From: Lewinellaceae bacterium
GTDB lineage: Bacteria; Bacteroidota; Bacteroidia; Chitinophagales; Saprospiraceae
Reading direction: 5' to 3'
Assembly: GCA_016712415.1 (NCBI GenBank)
Contig: JADJRC010000014.1
Location: 223,609 to 287,608, forward strand
Length of the DNA: 64,000 nucleotides
The notes below the pieces were generated by a model. It searched no databases. It had not been told where the DNA came from and worked only from the letters and a program-made list of their open reading frames with translations. Made by a program: the position numbers and the translations under genes. Position 1 is the stretch's first letter; every line of letters starts with the position of its first letter. Shown piece by piece: positions 10,201 to 18,828 of the stretch.

Positions 10201-13200
10201 TCCCCCATCTACCATCAGAAGCCCAATAGCTCCATCTACAATAATTAAACCTACCCGGAATCTCAAATTAGCCCTATTGTCATCGCTCTGTACCCTAATC
10301 ATTTTTATACTATCAATGACCAGTCCAAAGCCTCCAAATCCAACTCCAACTGAAGCATTAGGAATGCTCCATATACCTGGATCAAAATATGGGGCCTGGT
10401 TTCTTAGTATTAAATTTTGGAAGGAAATTTCCGGAATAGTTGTATGGAAATTCTGCCCAAGGTCACCATCAATATTAACCGTTCCACTCAAATTAGCTTT
10501 TGCCAGGAAATTACCTTCCTGAAAACGAATTTCTATTTCAGAGCAGGATTCAAGGGTTACTGTTGCTTTCCAAACATTAGCGGTATAAGTACCCAGCGGT
10601 TGAATAGCAAAACTGTATATGTTTCCAGGAAGGACAGTAGCGTTATAACGCACACACTCCTCAGGTTGCGGACAATTGGAATCAGACTTGCTGAAGATGG
10701 GTATATTTATTAATCCATTGAAATAGAAGCCATCCAGTCGGTTACTGGTAACCTGAATAGCAAAAGTATCTATTGAAAATGCCCAGCCGCTCAAGTTCCC
10801 CTCACATACTGAAAGTAAAGGACTGGCAAATACTTTTCCTGATATTCCGGTGTCATCAAATATAACATCATGGGCTCCTATCGTAATGCTTGCACCAACC
10901 TCACCACCAAATTGCTTTGGAAGCGTAACCATTAAATCATCAAGATAAAACCCTTTCCATAAGGATGATGCGGTTACCAGCCCGTTATTATTTAACACAA
11001 ATGGTGAAGTGTAATTTTCAGGAAAATGAATATAAGATGGTGTAACCGAACTACTAAAATCAAAGACCATCCTGTTAACCTGCCATTTGATACTGTCATG
11101 TTTGGCTAATGCAAAGGGATCGATAGTTAACTCGACAACAAACTCCCCCCATGCCGGCATTTGAGCAATAAAATGTGCTTTTACCGACTCCGTTTCAGGC
11201 TTAGGTGTTAATGAGCCGGGGTTCAACGGGATAATGTAATTTCGACAAAATTCAACCTCCCCGTCAATGCTCATACCGGAGAATCCGTTACAATCAAATG
11301 AAACAAAAGTGTTGTTATTTCCGGCAAGGTTCAACTTTGCTGCATTACTCAAGGTGATTTCAACATCGCTGTTTAAGAACAATTTTGAATCCCCAATAAA
11401 CCCGGACGGACCAAAATGAATATTTAATGCCCGGAAAACCAGTCGGTCTGGCGAAGGGTTTGTGTTAATAATAATATAGACATCTACATACCCGCCTGAT
11501 GGCGTAAATGAAATATTATCCAGATATAATGTATAGGTCTTACCTAAAACATCCTTAGATATCTGCAAAGGCAATAAATTACCTGATACATTATTATTTA
11601 ATACACTTGAATTACCCTTTAAGCGTTTTTCGCAAATTGCCTCATTAAAATATGCCCGGTCAATTCCTGCAACTGATTGCCAGCCCTGTTTGTAATCGAA
11701 AGCGACATCTTGCCATAACACTTCTGAAGCCTGTTGAAAAAGCAAAGAAGCGATATAAGGGTTATCCGTATGGCTGGCTAAATTTCCGGAAGATGAATAC
11801 CTGTTTATGCTTTTATTATACCGAACCCCTGATTTATGATTTATTAATTCTTTATACTCGGTCGAGCCCAATGATTGAATTAACCTGTATTCAGACTTAA
11901 ACATTGAATCAACTTTTGAATTAATCCAAATTTCTAAATTTATTATATCTGAATATATATTGACCTCTTCGGGAGTAAATTTTTGTATTAACATTTTTAA
12001 ATTCGATACAATCTCAGAGATAGTCGGCTCGTCTCCCATTTGATTTATGATTGATAATATTGACTCAAACTGAAGCAGGTCTTTATCACAGTTATATAAA
12101 TTAATATGGGTTGATTCCAACATATCCTCGTTCACTGATCGATCTGTAGCAACACCTAGAGGTTGGGGTGCACTTTTAAACTCGCGGCTCATCCCCTCCT
12201 TAAACCATTTGTCATTTGGTCCAAAAATATAGGCCCGATCACGGGTGTCAGTGTATCCTAAATCATAGAAATAGTTTCGCATGGAGTCCCTTGTTAGATC
12301 GCAGCGAATTTTGGTTAGATATATGGAATCCGTGAATTGTTGTTCCAAATCTGCCAAGTGAGCGATTACGATCGGTTTTATTGTATCATCGACTTCATTA
12401 GCCAATGCAATACCTTCAAGTGTTGTTTCGCCTTCCAACCAGTAATATGGCCCCGATTCCCCGGGATTACAAGGCTGCCCCATCGCATTAAACCCCACCT
12501 GATTGCACCCGGAAGGATTATATGGCGTACCGGTTTCGATATGGTTCCCGTTTGCATCAAAGCCATTTGGATCATAGTTGGGATCATATGGATCGCCCGG
12601 CTCCCACCCCTGATAAGGCGGCATTACATACTCCCCATCCTCATTAAACCCCAGCGGGTTGTACTCGCTGTTATTCGACGACCAGACACCGTTTTCATCA
12701 AAGCCTTCTTCTTCCGGCGCTTCGCGGCAGAAGCGGTCGCTGCCGTACGTGACGGTATCCAGCGCCAGGTTGGGGTAGTTGTTCAGGTCTTCGGAGATGC
12801 CCCGCACGGTACCTTCAAAGATGGTTCCTGCGCTGTCGACGCGCACATTATTGAACTCCACTTCCAGGTATTTGGAGGGGAATGGCAGGCCGATCACGCC
12901 GTTGCCGGAGAACACGCCGTTGCCGCCTGTCACCTGCGACAGGAGTATGGGAAAGCCGTGGATGAAGAACAGTTCGCCGGGGGTGGCCTCCTCGAGCATT
13001 TGGGCGGGGTTCGGCTGTGGTATATTGGCCGCCACACCGCAGGCCAGATCGGGCAGTTCTGGGAAGGGGTTGGGCGGGTTGTCGTTGTCGTCCTGGTTGG
13101 CGATGCCGTCGCCGTCGTCGTCGCCTGAGGGGCCGTCGGTATCATCCGGGTCGCAGCCGTCGGGTATGCCGTCGCCGTCGAGGTCGGTGATACTCGCCCT

Positions 13201-14259
13201 GGGCAGCGTGGTCACGTTGTCGAGCAGCATTTCGCTACAGATATAGTCGTAACTGAAGCCGGACTGCCCCACGAGCAGGTAGGCGCTGATCTGGTATTCG
13301 GTTTGTTCGTCGAGGCCGGGTATCTGCAATTCCGGGCCGGAGAAGTGGTAGTAGAATTTCCAGTCTGAAGCGGGCGCCAGGGCGGGTTTGACGGCGACGA
13401 GGTAGCGCAGGTCGTCGTAGCCCAGTGCCGGTCCGTCGAAGTGCAGGGTGACAAATTCGGCGCCCAAACACGAGGCCGTGACCGACTGTGCGTAGTCACA
13501 ATCGCCGTCGAGCGACAGGGTTTTGACCTGGAAGGGGCCTGCTTCCGGACAGGCCTGGGTATAGTCCATATAACTGCCGTCGCGCAGTTGGGTGATGTAC
13601 ACCTCGTAGATCCCGCCGGGGTAGAGGTGGTCGATGAACAGGTCAGCCGTGTTATAGATGAGTTTTTCCTGCCACTGGGCCTGGGCTGCGGGCATGAATT
13701 GTCCGGCGGGTACGCCCTGGAGCCGGTAGCGCACGAGCAGGCGCCGGTCGGCGGGGTGCAGGGACCGGGGCGGTGTAAGGGCAATATCGAAACGTTCGTG
13801 GGTGACGCGGCTGATGGCGATCAGGGTGGTGTCGAAGCGGCAGTCGGACAGGATATAGGGGCTGGTTTTGCCACTGATGCGCACCCATTCGCTGCGGCCG
13901 GGCGGGTCGCCGGGCATCAGGGGGGTGCATACGCGGCGCAGGTAGAGGCTGTAGCCGGTACCGGGTTCGAGTCCGGTAAAGGCGTGGGTGTTGCCGGTGT
14001 TGACGCTGACAGGATTGCCGGTGGGCACGATGCCGTTGGGGGTGATGTTGACCTCGAATGCTGCGGTGCCGGGGGTGGCGGGGGCCCAGTGCACAACGAT
14101 GGCGTTGGGCGATGCGGTTTCGACGGCGTATCCGGTGGGTAGCGCGCAGCCGGGCACGTACGCGGGCGGGTTGTGGATGAGGCTGTCGGCGGCCGGGGTG
14201 GCCCGGACCGTGGCGGCGACGGCGAGGCAGCAGATCAGGCAGGTCAGGGAGATTTTCAT
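7294..14259 (-). CDS. Very large secreted protein with FN3-like N-terminus, TSP3 repeats and unknown AT-rich C-terminal region
   Basis: 2321 residues in one uninterrupted frame. A signal peptide opens it (MKISLTCLICCLAVAATVRA). Residues ~40-350 hold fibronectin-III-like units (for example FTGLEPGTGYSLYLRRVC). Residues ~355-395 are Asp-rich calcium-binding thrombospondin-3 type repeats (DLDGDGIPDGCDPDDTDG). Residues ~520-610 contain short GFDENG/GFNEDG/GFDANG repeats. The remaining ~1700 residues are beta-rich, with many Gly/Asn/Phe, and resemble no family I can name; the C-terminus has a Cys-rich patch and no T9SS tail. Base composition changes within the gene: DNA encoding the first ~520 residues (about 12.7-14.26 kb) is GC-rich, the rest clearly AT-rich. 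This suggests fusion of a resident export leader to acquired sequence, as in polymorphic toxin loci, though that is inference. The ART-like gene lies directly downstream. Confidence 0.8.
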   Translation of the reverse strand: MKISLTCLICCLAVAATVRATPAADSLIHNPPAYVPGCALPTGYAVETASPNAIVVHWAPATPGTAAFEVNITPNGIVPTGNPVSVNTGNTHAFTGLEPGTGYSLYLRRVCTPLMPGDPPGRSEWVRISGKTSPYILSDCRFDTTLIAISRVTHERFDIALTPPRSLHPADRRLLVRYRLQGVPAGQFMPAAQAQWQEKLIYNTADLFIDHLYPGGIYEVYITQLRDGSYMDYTQACPEAGPFQVKTLSLDGDCDYAQSVTASCLGAEFVTLHFDGPALGYDDLRYLVAVKPALAPASDWKFYYHFSGPELQIPGLDEQTEYQISAYLLVGQSGFSYDYICSEMLLDNVTTLPRASITDLDGDGIPDGCDPDDTDGPSGDDDGDGIANQDDNDNPPNPFPELPDLACGVAANIPQPNPAQMLEEATPGELFFIHGFPILLSQVTGGNGVFSGNGVIGLPFPSKYLEVEFNNVRVDSAGTIFEGTVRGISEDLNNYPNLALDTVTYGSDRFCREAPEEEGFDENGVWSSNNSEYNPLGFNEDGEYVMPPYQGWEPGDPYDPNYDPNGFDANGNHIETGTPYNPSGCNQVGFNAMGQPCNPGESGPYYWLEGETTLEGIALANEVDDTIKPIVIAHLADLEQQFTDSIYLTKIRCDLTRDSMRNYFYDLGYTDTRDRAYIFGPNDKWFKEGMSREFKSAPQPLGVATDRSVNEDMLESTHINLYNCDKDLLQFESILSIINQMGDEPTISEIVSNLKMLIQKFTPEEVNIYSDIINLEIWINSKVDSMFKSEYRLIQSLGSTEYKELINHKSGVRYNKSINRYSSSGNLASHTDNPYIASLLFQQASEVLWQDVAFDYKQGWQSVAGIDRAYFNEAICEKRLKGNSSVLNNNVSGNLLPLQISKDVLGKTYTLYLDNISFTPSGGYVDVYIIINTNPSPDRLVFRALNIHFGPSGFIGDSKLFLNSDVEITLSNAAKLNLAGNNNTFVSFDCNGFSGMSIDGEVEFCRNYIIPLNPGSLTPKPETESVKAHFIAQMPAWGEFVVELTIDPFALAKHDSIKWQVNRMVFDFSSSVTPSYIHFPENYTSPFVLNNNGLVTASSLWKGFYLDDLMVTLPKQFGGEVGASITIGAHDVIFDDTGISGKVFASPLLSVCEGNLSGWAFSIDTFAIQVTSNRLDGFYFNGLINIPIFSKSDSNCPQPEECVRYNATVLPGNIYSFAIQPLGTYTANVWKATVTLESCSEIEIRFQEGNFLAKANLSGTVNIDGDLGQNFHTTIPEISFQNLILRNQAPYFDPGIWSIPNASVGVGFGGFGLVIDSIKMIRVQSDDNRANLRFRVGLIIVDGAIGLLMVDGGFQMAGKLLTQNSRQRWVYDGFIVDDVSIDASFPGVDRVHGNLSFFGQQQPHPILGRGFSGKVFVDFQGIDVEVAASGLFGNTGDFKYFRIDALARFNPGIGVGVLQLVGFGGGASYHMEIIGDLDTGLPANILNIDPASVALGTSMSNLVYAPNESKGASVHATVVMALAKEEAFNVNATFGISFYSNGGIDNIFFKGTGLFMYEPDFTAPPEYEEEGTPDVPTEICAFVYMSYEFEAKKFHGNFKVSVNVAGILEGEGEAELMLMPGYWFINVGTPKKPVFVNFSIPKLDITIAQVAFYFDIGKNIPTFPGLPGNVATLSGLGNIVANEALRRTGNGFATGMRFDASTGDIDFLIFYARLDLGLGFDLMVQDYGNATCANNNGQPLGINGWYASGQLWAYVKGEVGIKVRLWGKTRRFEILSLSAAAALQAKFPNPFFARGAVGGRYRILGGLVKGNCRFEFKLGEECIMQGGSDPWADQEIIAELNPIDSIQGVHTLTIPKAVFTVPVNENLNDGNNVWRAEIEFAHIVNDGLVLSDEENLLEEKTTLEVKPVNELPSNKWLIFKIKVRVLKNGNIFKYEEKEVAFETGDAPKIIPVDNIQHAYPIDGQYSFYKGEYTGNKGFIKLKFGQPELFQNVPSGYIRTMRVTKFEDDSFIDFPFVYNSSDRKVEFVLPANLESDRAYRLQLINKSLSVDINTKEDVEPIVPPVLYQCQFRISQFNCFADKVEALKQNLQVINYSTGWIRAVSTLIEPLDFYEIYGGDDGTALVNTTFNMSNTPWFNSNKQYLKLIYNYQKETVSESEQCYLSQFTNSYNSFDQNNFSESDIGFDEPLGMPILRVDVDGRFMVNSGSIIQHLDFTSFNAFNTMWGDMKMDLLSYKMLKCSGLNWYGNSGSGCSNLTLCCANSAQQGCCTSECAFEGNPYLKFIADNDMPSPSSGTKFQVMLKYSIPGHGLTTSKVIEIIKP

Positions 14260-14821
14260 GGTTATACTGATTGAAATGAGCGTGTTACGGGCTTTTGTGG
14301 GGATAAGGGCGTGTGTTTTGAGCGGTGTTTTTGTTGACAGGGCTTACAAGTTTTAGACAGGATTTATAAGATTTATAAGTATTGGACAGGATTTATAAGT
14401 ATTGGACAGGATATACATGATTTACAGGATTAATAAGATCGAAGGAATGTTTCATAACGAAGGTTACTTTACCTGTCAATCCCATCAATCCCATCGATCC
14501 TGTAAATCCTGTAGATCCTGTCCATCCCGTCGATCCTGTCAATCCTGTCCATCCCGTCGATCCTGTCCATCCCGTCGATCCTGTCAATCCCGTCGATCCT
14601 GTCAATCCCGTCGATCCTGTCTGAAAACAAGCACATCCTGTCGACGCGATGCGCAAATGTTCGACCTGGTATTCTCAAAAACTGAGAATGGGAAAAATTT
14701 TTTTTGTGGTACGAGGTGCCGCGGTACACGCATGTCTCCATGGTACTGCGGGGCGCTGGCTAAAGCCGGCGGTACCTGCGGCACATGAAAAAAAGGCTTT
14801 AACTTCGCCTGCCCATCCTGA
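14260..14821. other. Repeat-rich intergenic region, no gene seen
   Basis: This 560-base gap separates the divergently oriented 2321-residue gene and the small plus-strand genes. It begins with direct repeats of GGACAGGATTTATAAGTATT (14349-14410), continues with the 9-bp tandem array described separately (14470-14630), and ends with a palindromic segment around 14750-14786 (GGCTAAAGCCGGCGGTACC) related to one at 16016-16042. Short frames across the array encode only STG/RSC-type periodic peptides and are not credible genes. The promoter of the 2321-residue gene should be here, but I see no convincing Bacteroidota TTTG/TAnnTTTG pair. Confidence 0.6.
14470..14630. repeat. 9-bp tandem repeat array (ATCCYGTCN units)
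   Basis: About 18 near-perfect 9-base units of the form ATCCTGTCN or ATCCCGTCN follow one another, giving stretches such as CGATCCTGTCAATCCCGT. The unit length is a multiple of three, so all frames through it stay open, which creates spurious short reading frames on both strands. The array lies in intergenic DNA and is of the type prone to slippage. Confidence 0.8.
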
Positions 14822-15211
14822 TTGACAATTATATCAATACGCCTTCCTGATCGTGTCCTTTCGGATATTATCTCAGACGAGATCGGGGCCTGGTGTGTGG
14901 GTGTATTTGGTCAGGGATACCAACGGTACCTGCTCGTCTTTTTCGTTATCGGATCTGTCGCGCTGTTGTTCCCGACTACCGATATCCATGAGTATTTGCC
15001 ATCCGGCGCCCGAAGCAAATCACCCGAACGCTACAATATTCCGCCGGGCGCCAGAACCCTTGAAATCCTCGATCAGGCCAAAAAGGCCATCGGCGAAGCG
15101 GAACCGGGCGAAGCGTTGCGCCGGCTATCCGACCTGAACCTGACGGCCCTGGAAGCGGAAATCGACCTGCTGAGTGGTCGTATCCTGACCGGTAAACCTC
15201 CGTTATACTGA
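14822..15211 (+). CDS. Small protein with EAD11-like helical fragment, possibly a remnant
   Basis: The frame opens at a TTG and contains no internal Met, so the true start is uncertain. Residues ~30-50 are hydrophobic and could be a membrane helix. The C-terminal part (LEILDQAKKAIGEAEPGEAL, then RRLSDLNLTALEAEIDLLSG) resembles the first two helices of an effector-associated domain of the EAD11 type, as also seen at the end of the SIR2-like protein at 23515-24567. The second half of such a domain is missing because a stop follows LLSGRILTGKPPLY. It may be the truncated rest of another NTPase-conflict module. The next gene starts 26 bases later on the same strand. Confidence 0.35.
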   Translation: MTIISIRLPDRVLSDIISDEIGAWCVGVFGQGYQRYLLVFFVIGSVALLFPTTDIHEYLPSGARSKSPERYNIPPGARTLEILDQAKKAIGEAEPGEALRRLSDLNLTALEAEIDLLSGRILTGKPPLY

Positions 15212-15237
15212 AATCAAACCGCTGTTCCAACAAGTAT

Positions 15238-15900
15238 ATGTCAAATACTCACTCGTATACATCAGATGAAATACTGACCCTCGATATGAGGGGTTATGAC
15301 AGCCTGTCAGACTTGTTCGCGAAACTAAGGACACTAGTAAAACACCCCAGGACTTTATTTGATGTCCGGTCTTATGTATGGGAGTGCTTCAATGGCACGT
15401 TGCAGATATCGCCGGTTTTTGTTTGTTACCATTTCGACGATTTCAGACGCCGCTTCTTTGCTGATGCTTCGATTATGTATGGCATGGCCTGGAGGCATTT
15501 TATGCAGAATAACAAAATTATCATCGTGTTCGACGGCCCGCTAAACGGTCCATTCTGGAGCAATCCTTTTGTCTGCAAATATTTATTTATAAATCATCCC
15601 TCTCAGTTCGGCTTGCGCGGCGACATACCCCTTTGGGAGATGTTGGGAGAGTATTTTTACGGCAAGGTTCTTGTCGACGACGAAGCACATCTGCCGCAAC
15701 AGATTTACGAGGCCATTGAGGCGTTGACCGGCCATAGGGTCGAGCCGGATAAAACTTTTTACGTACCGGAATTTAACAGGGGCGGCATGTCGGGCGGTAT
15801 GGTTTCGTGCCAATTCTGGCTGAATCGGGGCATGGATTATCTGATAGGGCAGCACCGGAAGTTGAAAGCCGTGCAGCAGCATTTGAGCGCACGGGTATAG
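15238..15900 (+). CDS. Hypothetical protein, 220 residues
   Basis: The frame runs from ATG at 15238 to TAG at 15898-15900 and has normal codon use for the GC-rich part of the window. The protein is rich in aromatic residues (VWECFNGTLQISPVFVCYHF, then MYGMAWRHFMQNNKIIIVFD) and has no signal peptide or membrane segment. I recognise no motif or family. It follows the EAD11-like fragment by 26 bases on the plus strand, against the direction of everything else here, so the two may form a small unit of their own next to the DGR locus. Confidence 0.55.
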   Translation: MSNTHSYTSDEILTLDMRGYDSLSDLFAKLRTLVKHPRTLFDVRSYVWECFNGTLQISPVFVCYHFDDFRRRFFADASIMYGMAWRHFMQNNKIIIVFDGPLNGPFWSNPFVCKYLFINHPSQFGLRGDIPLWEMLGEYFYGKVLVDDEAHLPQQIYEAIEALTGHRVEPDKTFYVPEFNRGGMSGGMVSCQFWLNRGMDYLIGQHRKLKAVQQHLSARV

Positions 15901-16381
15901 GCACAAACTGGCAGATTGCAGGAATATTTTGCAGAGCAGTGGGTAGAGCCGGAGGTATAGCACGTTATTTACTTGAACGAAACTGGTGTCGCATGCTACT
16001 GCTTGTACTATTCGGGGGCGCCGGCTAAAAGCCGGCGGTACCTGTACAACGGACTTCCAAGTCCGTTAATGCGCCGCCTCAGGCGCCGGACTTGGAAGTC
16101 CGGCGTACATATGCACGGCCTTATCCGAGGTCGTGTTTGCCCGGAAAATTCGGGACGATTCATGTGTGAGGAGGGGGAGGGAATTGATCTATTCTACCAA
16201 CATTAGACCCCTCCGGGGTCGTCCGTGATGTTGATGCGTTTGCCCTGGGGCTTTCCCCTGCCTGATCTGGACACCATTTCGGTCGAAATCATCAAGTGCG
16301 ATCATTTCGAACGGAATGAGCGAATTCAAGAATCTGGTTGCCTGGTCGATCCACCTGCAACATGACTCATCTCCACCGCTC
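15901..16381. other. Intergenic palindrome cluster between hypothetical gene and NACHT gene
   Basis: No convincing gene. A GCCGGC-TAAAA-GCCGGC hairpin with a following GGTACC lies at 16019-16040, and the GGACTTCCAAGTCC-family element at 16043-16116. From 16189 to about 16380 a minus-strand frame is open only because the NACHT gene has lost a base near 16571 and reads through; its sequence in this interval has no family resemblance. Confidence 0.5.
16043..16116. repeat. Palindromic repeat, second copy of the 7116-7184 family
   Basis: TGTACAACGGACTTCCAAGT opens the element; after a short GC-rich centre with GCGCCGCCTCAGGCGC, GGACTTGGAAGTCC and CGTACATATGCAC close it. Order and spacing match the copy at 7116-7184. 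Confidence 0.6.
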
Positions 16382-16407
16382 AAAAAAATTTTTGGGGCTA
16401 CAGCCCC
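16382..16407 (-). terminator. Terminator-like hairpin behind the NACHT gene
   Basis: Read on the minus strand: GGGGCT-GT-AGCCCC followed by AAAAATTTTTTT. A GC stem followed by a T run fits an intrinsic terminator about 140 bases after the corrected stop of the NACHT gene. The identical structure is found at 20542-20566 behind the other variable gene. Confidence 0.5.
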
Positions 16408-16543
16408 ATCACCCCGCTCGCGGTTTGCGATACCCATTCGCCGTGCTTCGCAGTCGGTCGTCCCTCCCTCCCCGCTTGCACTGCGATGGATATCGCTTTT
16501 CTTTTTTCGCCCACAGGAATGCCGGGATAAGCAAACCAACTGA
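16385..16543 (-). other. Conserved ~160-bp element directly downstream of VR1
   Basis: From the end of VR1 to the terminator-like hairpin this stretch matches 20540-20697 behind VR2 almost base for base. It includes CCGGCATTCCTGTGG, a poly-purine centre (GCGGGGAGGGAGGGACGACC) and an inverted pair GCGATAtCCAT ... ATGGGTATCGC, here with mismatches. The TR has no such flank. Downstream inverted repeats next to VRs are known to promote mutagenic homing in the Bordetella phage DGR; a similar role here is inferred. Confidence 0.55.
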
Positions 16544-16679
16544 CTAGAAAGAACGAGCAAGGCGGAAGCCATGCCGTTGCCCCGATACCCCGGCGTGCCA
16601 GCGTTGCGAGCGGCGGCGCGGCAAAACCGCGCGTCGTTGAACCAACTGCCGCCGCGATACACGCGGTAGTCGCCCTTTT
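16544..16679 (-). repeat. DGR variable repeat VR1 (3' end of NACHT-FGE gene)
   Basis: 136 bases aligning with the template repeat at 18921-19057. The 3' third (GGCTTCCGCCTTGCTCGTTC and neighbours) is invariant and corresponds to the initiation-of-mutagenic-homology segment. Upstream, I count 19 substitutions, all at positions that are A in the template's coding strand, for example AAC to TAC, AAC to TTC, AAT to GCT and AAC to GGC. Encoded pattern: TR RVNRGGSWNNDAQNCRAANR becomes RVYRGGSWFNDARFCRAAAR. One base is missing (GGCATTGGC reads GGCATGGC near 16571), and a C-to-T at the extreme end makes the stop TAG. Confidence 0.92.
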
Positions 16680-18723
16680 CCGGGCCACCCGGGTCTTTCG
16701 CTGTTCCTGTCTTTTTACATTCTTCGTAATAATCTTCGCCATACCAATCGCGACACCATTCAAACACATTCCCATGCATATCATACAATCCCCAGGCATT
16801 GGGCGGATAACTGCCTACGGGTGTTGTTTTGTTCAGAAAACGGCCTTTAGGGTTGCCTGAATACGGAAAGTTGCCATCATAATTTGCCTGTTCGGCGGTC
16901 AAATTGTTGCCTGTATTGAACGGAGTATCCGTTCCGGCGCGACAGGCATATTCCCATTCGGCTTCGGTCGGCAAACGGAACGCGACCTGGAGTTTTTGGC
17001 TCAGCCATTCGCAATAAGCAGTGGCATCGTTCCAACTCACATGAATCACAGGGTGGTCCTTATCCGTTTGCAGCCCGCCTTTCACATCGCAACGCCAATT
17101 GATACCCGCTTTTTTCTTCCATTCTTTTCCACCCCACATATAACTTCCGCCGTCCTTATCGGCGTCGGTTTGATAATTGCTTTCTTTGATAAACAGTTCG
17201 AATTGACCAAGGGTAACAGTATGAACGGACATAAAAAAATCACTTACTTCTACCGGGTGCTGCGTCTCATCATCTTGTCTGTCGGATTCATTAGGAGGAC
17301 TCCCCATGAGAAATGTTCCGCCTTTTATGTGAACAAATTCCGGCATGCCCAAGTCCCGGTAGAAACGCCGGGCCATGTCCATTCCCTTAAAATTGAATTC
17401 AGCATACCGTTTAAAATTTTCAATAATTTCCTTTGCCAGAAAGAACTCCATGATGGATTTATGGGCAAATTTCCAATTACCCGCCCCGTCGCAGGTGAGC
17501 AGCGACTGGCCGGTGACTTCTTCCGGCTTTAAATCAATCTGGTTTTGTTTAGCGATCTCGATGGCTTCCTCTTTCGTGAGGTACATCCGCTGCTGTTGCC
17601 GCCATGTTTCATAGATGGCCACGCCGGTCTGCTGCGACACACGACGCAAATCATGGATAAACTTATCGCGGTCACGAAGATGCTTTCGCTTCTCTGCCTC
17701 GCGAAGCAGCCACTTTTCTATAAGGGTTTCATATATATCATACAACGAGTTGTAAGTGCGGTCATCTTTTACCAGATAATCAATATAACTGAGCATCATG
17801 GGGCGCATGATCAACTGACGGGATTGGTTGACGAGTTTTACAGCGCGTTTTTTCTTCGCGTTATTCCAGAGTCGCAGGTACCCGAATTTTTTATTCAGGT
17901 AGCGCTTCACCTCATCATCGGTGAAAGGCGAGATGTACAGTTTATTTAAGATGTAAAACCCTTTTTCGTCTGGGCGCCGCACATTCAGTTCATAAGGATT
18001 GTCTTCCTGCCCTGGGAAATACTGGGTGCGACAGGTCATTACCACTTCACAGAAATTCCGGGTAACCTCAATGATTTCATCCACCCGGCTTTGAAACGCC
18101 TGAGCATCCGTGATCTTGGGGTCTTTCGATACGATATTCGGGTCTTCATCCAGGGCGTCGAGCAGCAAAATCGTGTTTTTTACCTCATCTTTCGGGATGG
18201 CCTTTATCTCTGCCAGTGTATCCGGATGTGAAAACCGGAAAAGTCGCATCTTGTATTTTCGGCGCCGGTTGAACGGGGAATAATATCGAATATACAGGTT
18301 TATCATGAAGGTGGTCTTGCCCATGCCTGAATCGGCGAGTATGAGATAAAACCGTTCACCGTCTATTTTTTCGTTAAAAGCAGTTTTGATAAAAAACGGG
18401 ATAAGCGGGTTTCTGGCAACGTACTGGTGTGTGAAGCCAGGTTCTTCTTGCCGGGTAGGAGAAGCATTCTGATATTGTGTGGGGATATAGATACGAGTAG
18501 CATTGCGTACGACCTGATAATCGAACTGCGGTTTCAGGTCTTTGGCGGCTCTGGAATTAATAACCCATTTGACAAGCATCTTTCCATAGAAGGTCGCCAA
18601 CCAAACCAATAATAACAGTATCAGTACCGAGACGCCGGCGCCGGCCTCCTTGTTCATCCCTCGCTGCTCCAGCCAGGAAGCCAGAGGAAAGATTTTTAAG
18701 ATTGCATCGATTATTGTTCCCAT
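16544..18723 (-). CDS. Membrane-anchored NACHT ATPase with C-terminal FGE/C-type-lectin-fold domain; DGR target 1
   Basis: Start ATG at 18723. Residues ~28-46 (VSVLILLLLVWLATFYG) form one transmembrane helix. A NACHT domain follows: Walker A DSGMGKTT at 131-138 and Walker B ILLLDALDED at 185-194, then an all-helical region. From ~460 (FVHIKGGTFLMGSP) to the end is a formylglycine-generating-enzyme-like domain with the usual RLPTEAEWEYACRAG, LYDMHGNVFEWCRDWYG and RGGSW motifs. In DGR targets this C-type-lectin-fold domain binds ligands rather than acting as an enzyme. The last ~45 residues are VR1. A missing base near 16571 throws the frame off, so as sequenced it reads on to 16189; in the correct frame it ends GFRLARSF at a TAG at 16544, ~726 residues. 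All parts follow the helix, so the FGE domain is predicted on the same side as the ATPase, probably cytosolic. The TR and RT lie immediately upstream. Confidence 0.88.
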
Positions 18724-18777
18724 TTTTTCAATAGTTGATGGTCCGGTTGAAAGGTCTTTTTGATGTCAGGCCGGGCA

Positions 18778-18828
18778 TAGTGGCAGCAGAGCCTTCACAT
18801 TGTTCGCGCTACCGACACTGCTGCCATG
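18778..18828. repeat. Hairpin between TR and NACHT gene
   Basis: GGCAGCAG and CTGCTGCC pair across a ~35-base loop in the 200-base gap between the template repeat and the NACHT start codon. It could end or protect the TR transcript; there is no T run after it. Confidence 0.3.

Noticed and set aside
12337..13246. Plus-strand frames of 155-263 codons
   Set aside because: They are antisense shadows of the GC-rich N-terminal half of the 2321-residue secreted protein, whose own frame is uninterrupted.
14470..14630. CRISPR-like array
   Set aside because: Units are 9 bases in direct head-to-tail order without spacers, and no cas genes are nearby.
16189..16543. C-terminal extension of the NACHT protein beyond the VR
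   Set aside because: It results from one missing base near 16571; the frame used by the TR and VR2 ends at the TAG at 16544, and the extension crosses a terminator-like hairpin.
16544..18723. Functional formylglycine-generating enzyme (sulfatase maturation)
   Set aside because: The domain is fused to a NACHT ATPase and its end is a DGR variable repeat, and no sulfatase gene is nearby; the fold is better explained as a ligand-binding C-type-lectin-like module.
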